7,421 nucleotides of DNA from an uncultured Comamonadaceae bacterium (GTDB lineage: Bacteria; Pseudomonadota; Gammaproteobacteria; Burkholderiales; Burkholderiaceae_C): positions 1-7,421 of the forward strand of contig CALBWZ010000260.1 of the NCBI GenBank assembly GCA_937893415.1. Direction: 5' to 3'. Made by a program: the position numbers and the translations under genes. The notes below the pieces were generated by a model. The model did not search any database. It saw only the letters and a program-made list of their open reading frames with translations, and was not told where the DNA came from. Shown here piece by piece: positions 1 through 6,025 of this stretch. Numbering within the stretch: position 1 is the first letter of the stretch; each line of letters opens with the position of its first letter.

Positions 1-431
1 GCCAACAGGGCGTCACGGCTTGCGGCCTGCTGGGAATGCTCGAATGCTTTGGCTGCGTGGTCTAACATGCGCTCAACCAAGCCTGTAATGGCGGCTTCGT
101 CGAATGGCTTTTGAACAAAATCAAGAGCGCCTTTCTTCATGGCGTCGACGGCCATTGGCACATCACCATGCCCGGTGATGAAAACTATAGGCAGGGGGGA
201 CTGGCGTTCTATGAGTCGCTCTTGTAGTTCCAAGCCAGTCATGCCGTTCATGCGAATATCGGCGATAAGACAGGCCACTTCCCTATGGTCATAGCGGCTT
301 AAGAAGCCTTCTGCTGAATCAAAACACCGCACATGGTAATCTTTACCTTCAAGCAGCCACTGCAAGGAGTCGCGTACAGCCTCGTCGTCATCGACCACGT
401 ATACGGTACCTTTTTTCGGATTTAAGCTCAT
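1..431 (-). CDS. FixJ-family response regulator, receiver domain (3' end cut off by window)
   Basis: Two-component response regulator, the likely phosphorylation partner of the kinase encoded just upstream. The 143 visible residues begin MSLNPKKGTVYVVDDDEAV and form a complete CheY-like receiver: acidic pocket D14-D16, phosphoacceptor D58 in ADIRM, switch threonine T86 in FITGHGD, and conserved lysine K108 in VQKPF. The GHGDVPMAV and KKGALDF motifs are typical of the FixJ/NodW/TtrR group. The family normally has about 200-220 residues and ends in a LuxR-type helix-turn-helix DNA-binding domain. That part would lie left of position 1 and is not seen, so DNA binding is inferred from the family. 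The ATG at 431 is 9 bases past the kinase stop and has an AAGGAA ribosome site overlapping that stop, so the two genes are almost certainly co-transcribed and probably translationally coupled. Target genes cannot be read from the sequence; the divergent aceEF operon is a candidate. Confidence 0.93.
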   Translation of the reverse strand, partial: MSLNPKKGTVYVVDDDEAVRDSLQWLLEGKDYHVRCFDSAEGFLSRYDHREVACLIADIRMNGMTGLELQERLIERQSPLPIVFITGHGDVPMAVDAMKKGALDFVQKPFDEAAITGLVERMLDHAAKAFEHSQQAASRDALL

Positions 432-436
432 CAGTA

Positions 437-442
437 TTCCTT
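437..442 (-). promoter_or_regulatory. Ribosome binding site of the response regulator, overlapping the kinase stop
   Basis: On the minus strand, AAGGAA lies 5 bases before the ATG at 431 and shares its first two bases with the kinase TAA stop (443-441). This placement fixes the regulator start. It also suggests that ribosomes finishing the kinase reinitiate on the regulator. Confidence 0.75.
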
Positions 443-3092
443 AAATTTTGTCGCTACTAGGGGGAGGGCTGTCGTTGCTTGCAAGATGTTTATCTGAAGG
501 ATTTACGGGTAGCCAAAAGCAGAAAACGCACCCCACAATTAGATCCCCATTGTAGAGGTTCCCTACAGTCAGTTTGCCTTGGTGAGATTCAACTATAGAA
601 CGGCATAACTTTAAGCCAATACCCATCCCTTCGCTTTTGGTGCTGTAAAAGGCATCATATATTCGTTCGAGCATCTCGTTCGGAACGCCAGCACCGTTGT
701 CTCTAACGCTGAACTCCATCATGTCTTTGCCGTCAATGACACGCGGTCTAACTTTCAACTCAACGGTGCGGTGTCCCACGGGCCGATTTGCTTGTTGAAT
801 TGATTCAGCACCGTTTTTAATCAGATTGATCAATACCTGCTCTATCAAAATCGGATCTACCAGCAAGGCTGGCATGCGTTCAGCCAAGTAAAGAGTGAGC
901 TTTACTTGGTGGCGACGCAGTTCAATGTCAACCAATTCGACAGAATTATTCACAATTTGGACGGCATCCGACGATGTTCGATTGGGTTCACTGCGTTTTA
1001 CAAAAGAACGAATTCTCGCAATTATTTGTCCAGCGCGTTGGGCCTGTTTTGCGGTTTTATCTAGCACCCTCAGGAGCTCGTCTTCAGCAATGCCTTTGTT
1101 ATTGATGCGTGAAATCATGCCCGAGCAATAGTTGGAAATGGCTGCCAGCGGTTGGTTCAGTTCGTGGGCCACACTAGAGGCCATCTCACCCATGGTGATG
1201 AGTCGACTCGCTGTTTGAGCGCGTTCCATCTGTATAGCTGCCTGGGCCTGGGCCTCATGTCTGGCTGTGATGTCGGTTGCAATGACAATTTGCGCCAACC
1301 GCCCATCTACCCATGTGATGTAGCGTGACCGTACTTCTAACCATTTGTCTAGACCTTCAATAAACACCTGGGCATCGGCTGTTTGTGCATCCAACAAGGT
1401 GCCCGCAGGCAGGCCCGCCATGTCATCGATGTCGTCGCCTGACATAGCGTCGTCGCCCAGTTGGCTGATATCGACAGCATTGTCCATGCTGTTGAGCACC
1501 CCCAGTTGGGCTTGCATCACCATTTCGTAGTGGCCAAGCGCTTGGGCGTTGAACCAACTGCGGTATTGTTTGTTGGCAAACAGCAGTTCTTTGCCGCCTA
1601 AGCTGGCCACTGAGACGGCAGCCTCCAAACTTTCCAGCACGGTCGTGAAACGTTCGTGCGCAGCACCCAGCTCTTCTCGAATACGTTTTGGCTCTGTGAT
1701 GTCTGTCATAGAAGTCATCCACCCGGTTTGTTGGCCATTTGGCGCAACCAGCGGTGACACATACATGCGTGCGGCAAAAATGCTGTTATTTTTGCGTTGC
1801 ACCCGTACCTCAAAACCGCCAACGTTTGATCGGCCCTTCAACTCATCTTCTAAGCGTGCGGCCAACATGGCTTGGTCGTTGCGAGGCCAATAGGGAAAGG
1901 GCGGGGTACGGCCGACCAGTTCAGATTCTGACCAGCCTGTCATTTGACAAAAGGCTGGGTTGACATAGGTGATGCGGCCTTGCAGGTCTAAAGCGCGCAT
2001 GCCAGTGAGCATAGAGTTTTCCATGGCCCGCCTGAAGTTGGTTTCCGCCATCAGCGCATGCTGTGTTTCAAGTCGTTTGCGCGTGTGACGCCAATTGCCC
2101 ATCAGCATCCACAAAGTCAGTGCGCTGAGTGCCGCCACCAGCCAAAAAATGGTGGTGCCAATCACGCTCGATGAGGTGCGCCAAGCCCGTGCTTTAAGCA
2201 TAAGGCTGCTGCCTATTGGCGAGACCGCTACTTCGTATTCCGACTGGTAATCCGCCCACGGTAGCCACTTGGCCAGCACCCGTTTAACTTGCGGCAAAGA
2301 GCCAGCAAGAATGTTGCCACTCCCATCCACCAAAGCCACAGCGTATTTGGTCAGCACCTCACCTGGCGTGCCGTATCTCAACAGGCCATCAATGCTGAAT
2401 TCAGCCATTACGCTGCCAACAAACGCCTCATCTTTCATAACAGGTATGAGCAGCATCAGTGTGGTGCTTGTAGCCGTATTGTCTGTGGGCAAGCTGTAAG
2501 TTTGGTTTGGGCCGGGCATGGGGCGCGTGAAAACAGATTCTTTCAGTGCCGTCAAAGTTTGAAACGCATCGCTGCTGTCACCTTGTGACATGCGTTCGCC
2601 CTTAAAACGCACCCTGTTAAAGGGTGCTGTTTGAGCGGTGTAGCTCGTGTCAATGATGTGGTCGGAGCCAAGCAATGCAATGGTTTCTATATCGGGCGCT
2701 TTGGCTATCAACGTCCTAGCGGCATCTTCAAATGCTGCACCTTGCAGTTTGTCTCTTGTGACGGCGCGAGCCAAGCTCAGCAAATTTTCACGCCTTTCTA
2801 ATAAATGCAACCGCAGCCGTTGTTGCGCGTATTCAAGGTCGCGGGTAATTGTTTCTTGCTCCCTGTCTGCTTCTTCAATCCGCAAGTAGCCTATGGATAA
2901 AACTATTGCGGCTAAAAACAAGACAACAGCTATCAGCGGTCCAAAGGTGGCAACTCGGTCTTGTTTGGCCGGCGTTTGAGCGCGCCACCAGTTACGCCAT
3001 ATTGTTGTGGGCGCACGAAGGTGCATTTTTTCCCCTTCAGCTTTGACGCCGTCGGGTGTTGGGAATTCCTTGTTTTTGGAGGGAGCAGGCAT
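441..3092 (-). CDS. Membrane-bound PAS-domain sensor histidine kinase
   Basis: Inner-membrane sensor kinase that would autophosphorylate and pass phosphate to the adjacent FixJ-like regulator. From the N-terminus (883-residue form): a polar cytoplasmic tail; membrane segment about 51-70; an extracytoplasmic region about 71-308 that starts with a likely coiled coil (75-105); membrane segment about 310-331; a first PAS domain about 350-470 (ITYVNPAFCQMTGW, then a TDIT end); a second PAS about 481-612 with an acidic insertion; then the DHp helix with H643 as phosphoacceptor in VAHELNQPLAAI. The ATPase domain shows the N-box (N756, N760), G1 box DNGAG 798-802, F-box AFYSTK 814-819 and G2 box GMGIGL 822-827, so all catalytic boxes are present. 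The HELNQP form resembles the HPK4 class (FixL, DctB). The extracytoplasmic region may be a Cache-like double PAS fold binding a small metabolite, but the ligand is unknown. A start at codon 23 (3026) has a better ribosome site and would give 861 residues. Confidence 0.95.
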   Translation of the reverse strand: MPAPSKNKEFPTPDGVKAEGEKMHLRAPTTIWRNWWRAQTPAKQDRVATFGPLIAVVLFLAAIVLSIGYLRIEEADREQETITRDLEYAQQRLRLHLLERRENLLSLARAVTRDKLQGAAFEDAARTLIAKAPDIETIALLGSDHIIDTSYTAQTAPFNRVRFKGERMSQGDSSDAFQTLTALKESVFTRPMPGPNQTYSLPTDNTATSTTLMLLIPVMKDEAFVGSVMAEFSIDGLLRYGTPGEVLTKYAVALVDGSGNILAGSLPQVKRVLAKWLPWADYQSEYEVAVSPIGSSLMLKARAWRTSSSVIGTTIFWLVAALSALTLWMLMGNWRHTRKRLETQHALMAETNFRRAMENSMLTGMRALDLQGRITYVNPAFCQMTGWSESELVGRTPPFPYWPRNDQAMLAARLEDELKGRSNVGGFEVRVQRKNNSIFAARMYVSPLVAPNGQQTGWMTSMTDITEPKRIREELGAAHERFTTVLESLEAAVSVASLGGKELLFANKQYRSWFNAQALGHYEMVMQAQLGVLNSMDNAVDISQLGDDAMSGDDIDDMAGLPAGTLLDAQTADAQVFIEGLDKWLEVRSRYITWVDGRLAQIVIATDITARHEAQAQAAIQMERAQTASRLITMGEMASSVAHELNQPLAAISNYCSGMISRINNKGIAEDELLRVLDKTAKQAQRAGQIIARIRSFVKRSEPNRTSSDAVQIVNNSVELVDIELRRHQVKLTLYLAERMPALLVDPILIEQVLINLIKNGAESIQQANRPVGHRTVELKVRPRVIDGKDMMEFSVRDNGAGVPNEMLERIYDAFYSTKSEGMGIGLKLCRSIVESHQGKLTVGNLYNGDLIVGCVFCFWLPVNPSDKHLASNDSPPPSSDKI
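3032..3037 (-). promoter_or_regulatory. Candidate ribosome binding site favouring kinase start at 3026
   Basis: On the minus strand, AAGGGG stands 5 bases before the in-frame ATG at 3026-3024 (Met23 of the long form). The ATG at 3092 is preceded by AACTAAACTATCTAC, which has no recognisable Shine-Dalgarno sequence. This supports the shorter 861-residue protein. It does not prove it, because weakly led starts do occur and the match is only partial (AAGGGG rather than AAGGAG). Confidence 0.45.
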
Positions 3093-3140
3093 GTAGATAG
3101 TTTAGTTGTGACGCAAGTTGCATAAGGTAATAAATTTCAC

Positions 3141-3168
3141 ATCATAAAATCAAAAAGCGCATGTTGAA
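3141..3168 (-). promoter_or_regulatory. Possible sigma-70 promoter of the kinase operon
   Basis: On the minus strand, TATGAT (3146-3141) matches five of six bases of the -10 consensus. It sits 16 bases downstream of a weak -35-like TTCAAC (3168-3163). Transcription would begin near 3134, about 40 bases before the long-form ATG. The -35 matches only three of six bases and overlaps the first copy of the direct repeat, so a bound regulator could affect it. Found by eye and weak. Confidence 0.3.
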
Positions 3169-3227
3169 AAATTCTAGCAAATGTGGGAAACTATGACGAC
3201 ACAGAAAAGAGCGCATTGAAAGTTCTA
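3156..3227 (+). repeat. Imperfect direct repeat, two copies 54 bases apart
   Basis: Copy 1 (3156-3176) and copy 2 (3210-3227) share AGCGCAT, then TGAAA, then TTCTA. Copy 1 has two extra bases (GT) after AGCGCAT and one extra A before TTCTA. Copy starts are 54 bases apart, near five turns of the helix. The GAA..TTC core of each copy has short dyad symmetry. The pattern is what paired regulator sites often look like, but no protein can be assigned, and repeats of this size can arise by chance in A+T-rich DNA. Confidence 0.45.
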
Positions 3228-3250
3228 AAGAGTGGTACAAAGTTTTTGAT

Positions 3251-3274
3251 AGGCCTTCCACTGCTTGGTGGCCT
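3251..3274 (+). other. Small hairpin in the likely aceE leader
   Basis: The arms AGGCC (3251-3255) and GGCCT (3270-3274) pair perfectly. A further CCA/TGG pairing closes a 5-base loop, with a 2x1 internal loop between the two stems. The hairpin ends 38 bases before the aceE ATG. There is no U-run after it, so it does not look like an intrinsic terminator. A role in mRNA stability or as a protein site is possible but unsupported. Confidence 0.35.
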
Positions 3275-3288
3275 GTTATTTAAGTAAC
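3275..3288 (+). promoter_or_regulatory. 14-bp near-palindrome upstream of aceE, possible operator
   Basis: GTTATTTAAGTAAC is a dyad with a single mismatched pair (bases 5 and 10). It directly follows the hairpin and lies 24 bases before the aceE ATG. Its symmetry fits a site for a dimeric repressor. It does not resemble the enterobacterial PdhR operator (TTGGT..ACCAA type). Any binding protein is unknown. Confidence 0.35.
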
Positions 3289-3302
3289 GGGTTCTTTTAT
3301 CT

Positions 3303-3308
3303 AGGAGA
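3303..3308 (+). promoter_or_regulatory. Ribosome binding site deciding the aceE start
   Basis: AGGAGA lies 4 bases before the ATG at 3313. It is the only strong Shine-Dalgarno sequence near the 5' end of the reading frame. It rules in favour of this ATG over the upstream in-frame TTG at 3265. Confidence 0.85.
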
Positions 3309-3312
3309 CGAC

Positions 3313-6009
3313 ATGTCCGACAAACCCCAAACAGATCCTTCAAAGGATGCGTTCGCAGCTGAAACCCGTGAGTGGTTAGATGCCTTGACAGCTGTCATCG
3401 AGGCCAACGGCCTCGAACGCGCACATGAATTGCTCGAAGAGGTTTTAGAACACGCCCGACAACACAGCTTGGATATGCCGTTTTCTGCAACAACGGGTTA
3501 TATCAATACCTTAGAGCCTAGCGAAGAAGCGCGCTCACCTGGCAATCTTGAAATAGAGGGGCGCCTCCGCGCCTACATGCGTTGGAATGCCATGGCATTG
3601 GTCGTGAAAGCCAATAGAGCCACGCCCGATGGCGATGGTGATTTGGGCGGGCACATCAGTTCATTTGCCTCACTTGCACACATGTTTGCAGCTGGATTTA
3701 ACCATTTTTGGCACGGTGCCAATGACGATCACGGTGGTGACTTGCTGTATTTTCAAGGCCACAGCTCACCCGGTATTTATGCCCGCGCTTATTTAGAAGG
3801 TCGGTTGACAGAAGAGCAAATGCTCAACTTCCGCCAAGAAGTTGGTGGCAAGGGCCTGTCAAGCTACCCGCACCCCAAGCTCATGCCAGAGTTTTGGCAA
3901 TTTCCGACCGTGTCTATGGGTTTAGGCCCTTTGATGGGCATTTACCAAGCCCGCTTCTTAAAGTACTTGCATGCACGAGGCATTGCTAACACCGAAAATC
4001 GCAAAGTGTGGGTTTTTTGTGGTGATGGTGAAATGGACGAGCCAGAAAGCTTGGGCGCCATTGGGTTGGCTGCTCGCGAAAATTTGGACAATTTGATTTT
4101 TGTGATCAATTGCAACTTGCAACGCCTGGATGGTCCAGTGCGCGGCAACGGCAAAATTGTGCAAGAGCTCGAAGGAGAGTTCCGTGGCTCAGGCTGGAAC
4201 GTCATCAAGCTGCTCTGGGGCTCTGACTGGGACCCATTGCTGGCCAAAGACAAAGACGGCGCGCTGCGCAAAATCATGATGGACACTCTAGACGGTGACT
4301 ACCAAGGATTTAAAGCCAATGATGGTGCGTTTGTTCGGAAAGAGTTTTTTGGTCGTGACCCGCGCACCCTTGAAATGGTTGCGCATATGAGCGACGAAGA
4401 AATTTTTAAATTGCGCCGTGGAGGCCATGATGCACAAAAAGTGTATGCCGCTTATCACAAGGCCGTTCATACCAAAGGTCAGCCAACTGTATTGCTCATA
4501 AAGACGGTTAAGGGCTATGGCATGGGCAAGGCTGGTGAGGGTAAAAACACCGCTCACCAAGCCAAAAAGCTCTCAGATGAAGACGTGCGCGCATTCCGTG
4601 ACCGCTTTAATATTCCAATTCCTGACAGCGAATTGGCCAATTTGCCGTTCTACAAACCAGCCGATGACACGCCAGAGATGCGTTACCTGCATGAGCGCCG
4701 TGAAAAGCTAGGCGGTTACCTGCCCAAGCGTTTAACCAAGTCAGCCGAGACCTTCATTGTGCCGGAGTTGTCTGTGTTCAAGAGCATCTTGGAGCCGACG
4801 GTTGAAGGTCGTGAGATCTCTACAACCCAAGCCTACGTGCGCTTTTTAGCGCAGCTGCTACGGGATAAAGAGATTGGCCCTCGTGTGGTGCCCATCTTGG
4901 TTGATGAGGCTCGCACTTTTGGCATGGAAGGCATGTTCCGTCAAATTGGCATTTACAACCCGCACGGCCAGTTGTACACACCGCAAGACCGCGACCAAGT
5001 TTCCTACTACAAAGAAGATAAAGCCGGTCAGATTTTGCAAGAGGGCATCAATGAGGCTGGTGGTATGAGCTCGTGGATTGCTGCTGCAACGTCTTACAGC
5101 ACCAACAACCGCGTGATGATTCCGTTTTACGTTTACTACTCTATGTTTGGTTTCCAGCGTATTGGCGATTTGGCTTGGGCAGCAGGGGACATGCAGGCGC
5201 GTGGTTTTTTGTTGGGTGGCACATCAGGCCGCACCACACTCAATGGCGAAGGTTTGCAGCACGAAGATGGCCACAGCCACATTTTGGCTGGCACCATACC
5301 CAATTGTGTGACATACGACCCAAGCTTTGCCCACGAAGTCGCCGTCATCATGCAGCGCGGTATGAAGCGCATGGTTGAAGACCAAGAAAACGTTTTCTAC
5401 TACATCACCTTGCTCAATGAGAACTACCCCATGCCGGGTCTGACCGAAGGCACTGAAGAGCAAATCATCAAGGGTATGTACTTGTTTAAAGCGGGCGGTA
5501 AAAAGAAGCAGCGCGTTCAGTTGTTAGGCAGCGGCACAATTTTGCGTGAAAGTCTGTTTGCACAAGAGTTGCTTGAAGCCGATTGGGGTGTTTCAGCCGA
5601 TGTGTGGAGTTGCCCAAGTTTCAATGAGTTGGCGCGCGATGGCCATGACGCTGATCGGTGGAATTTGCTACACCCAACTGATACACAGCGTGTGTCCTTT
5701 GTGGCGCAACAGCTCTCAAAAAGTACTGGCCCTGTGGTGGCTTCTACAGACTACATCAAGTCATTTGCTGAGCAGATTCGCCCATTTATTCCTAAAGACC
5801 GCACGTACAAAGTATTGGGAACAGACGGTTTTGGTCGCAGCGATTTCCGAGGCAAGTTGCGAGAGCACTTTGAGGTGAACCGTCACTACATAGTGGTGGC
5901 TACGCTTAAGGCTTTGTCTGAGGACGGTCTGGTAAAGACTGATAAAGTGGCTGAAGCGATTAAAAAGTACGGCATAGATGCAGACAAAGTTAACCCATTG
6001 AACGCCTAA
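3313..6009 (+). CDS. aceE: Pyruvate dehydrogenase E1 component, homodimeric type
   Basis: Thiamine-diphosphate enzyme that decarboxylates pyruvate and reductively acetylates the lipoyl groups of E2 (AceF) in the cytosolic pyruvate dehydrogenase complex, feeding acetyl-CoA to the TCA cycle. The protein is 898 residues, close to the 887 of E. coli AceE, and colinear with it as I recall that sequence. The ThDP/Mg motif runs from GDGEMDEPES (237-246) to NCNLQRLDG (266-274). Other active-site residues recognisable by that alignment are H114, Q148, H150, E532 in DEARTFGMEG, E581 in the EGINE segment, Y609 and H650 in LQHEDGHSH. H415 sits in the mobile active-site loop (GKNTAHQ), which orders when substrate binds. 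The N-terminal 50 or so residues are the charged, helical part that docks on E2 in this family. The start at 3313 has a strong ribosome site, and the ATG is followed by SDKPQ. aceF follows after 16 bases with no terminator, so they form one operon. No truncation or frameshift is seen. Confidence 0.98.
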   Translation: MSDKPQTDPSKDAFAAETREWLDALTAVIEANGLERAHELLEEVLEHARQHSLDMPFSATTGYINTLEPSEEARSPGNLEIEGRLRAYMRWNAMALVVKANRATPDGDGDLGGHISSFASLAHMFAAGFNHFWHGANDDHGGDLLYFQGHSSPGIYARAYLEGRLTEEQMLNFRQEVGGKGLSSYPHPKLMPEFWQFPTVSMGLGPLMGIYQARFLKYLHARGIANTENRKVWVFCGDGEMDEPESLGAIGLAARENLDNLIFVINCNLQRLDGPVRGNGKIVQELEGEFRGSGWNVIKLLWGSDWDPLLAKDKDGALRKIMMDTLDGDYQGFKANDGAFVRKEFFGRDPRTLEMVAHMSDEEIFKLRRGGHDAQKVYAAYHKAVHTKGQPTVLLIKTVKGYGMGKAGEGKNTAHQAKKLSDEDVRAFRDRFNIPIPDSELANLPFYKPADDTPEMRYLHERREKLGGYLPKRLTKSAETFIVPELSVFKSILEPTVEGREISTTQAYVRFLAQLLRDKEIGPRVVPILVDEARTFGMEGMFRQIGIYNPHGQLYTPQDRDQVSYYKEDKAGQILQEGINEAGGMSSWIAAATSYSTNNRVMIPFYVYYSMFGFQRIGDLAWAAGDMQARGFLLGGTSGRTTLNGEGLQHEDGHSHILAGTIPNCVTYDPSFAHEVAVIMQRGMKRMVEDQENVFYYITLLNENYPMPGLTEGTEEQIIKGMYLFKAGGKKKQRVQLLGSGTILRESLFAQELLEADWGVSADVWSCPSFNELARDGHDADRWNLLHPTDTQRVSFVAQQLSKSTGPVVASTDYIKSFAEQIRPFIPKDRTYKVLGTDGFGRSDFRGKLREHFEVNRHYIVVATLKALSEDGLVKTDKVAEAIKKYGIDADKVNPLNA

Positions 6010-6012
6010 CCC

Positions 6013-6017
6013 GGGAG
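6013..6017 (+). promoter_or_regulatory. Ribosome binding site of aceF
   Basis: GGGAG lies in the 16-base gap after the aceE stop and 8 bases before the aceF ATG at 6026. It fixes that start. Confidence 0.7.
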
Positions 6018-6025
6018 CAATAACC

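Larger units (their letters stand above)
3093..3312. promoter_or_regulatory. Divergent intergenic region between the kinase-regulator pair and aceEF
   Basis: This A+T-rich stretch separates two operons transcribed away from each other, so it must hold promoters for both. It contains an imperfect direct repeat (3156-3176 and 3210-3227), a small hairpin (3251-3274) and a near-palindrome (3275-3288), all given separately. No convincing sigma-70 promoter for aceE was found: -35-like elements (TTGAAA at 3164 and 3216, TTGATA at 3246) lack a good -10 at 16-18 bases. No tRNA, small ORF or terminator is visible here. Confidence 0.7.

Noticed and set aside
1260..2045. Oxygen-sensing heme PAS of the FixL kind in the kinase
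   Set aside because: The H-box resembles FixL and the partner is FixJ-like, but neither PAS domain shows the FixL heme-binding histidine context, so oxygen sensing is not supported.
3233..3247. Sigma-54-like promoter (TGGTAC then a T-run) before aceE
   Set aside because: The GG element is present, but the essential GC of the -12 element is absent at the required spacing.
3246..3274. TTGATA as a -35 element for aceE
   Set aside because: It is a good -35 match, but 16-18 bases downstream there is only G+C-rich hairpin sequence with no -10 resemblance.
3265..3312. In-frame TTG start that would add 16 residues to AceE
   Set aside because: It has no ribosome site of its own, it would translate through the palindrome, and the ATG at 3313 has a strong AGGAGA leader and gives a length normal for the family.
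3093..3312. Small RNA or riboswitch in the intergenic region
   Set aside because: Only short isolated stems were found, with no conserved riboswitch core and no terminator with a U-run.
3942..5463. Several open frames of 60-114 codons opposite or shifted within aceE
   Set aside because: They are shadows of a strongly constrained coding frame. None has a recognisable motif or ribosome site.
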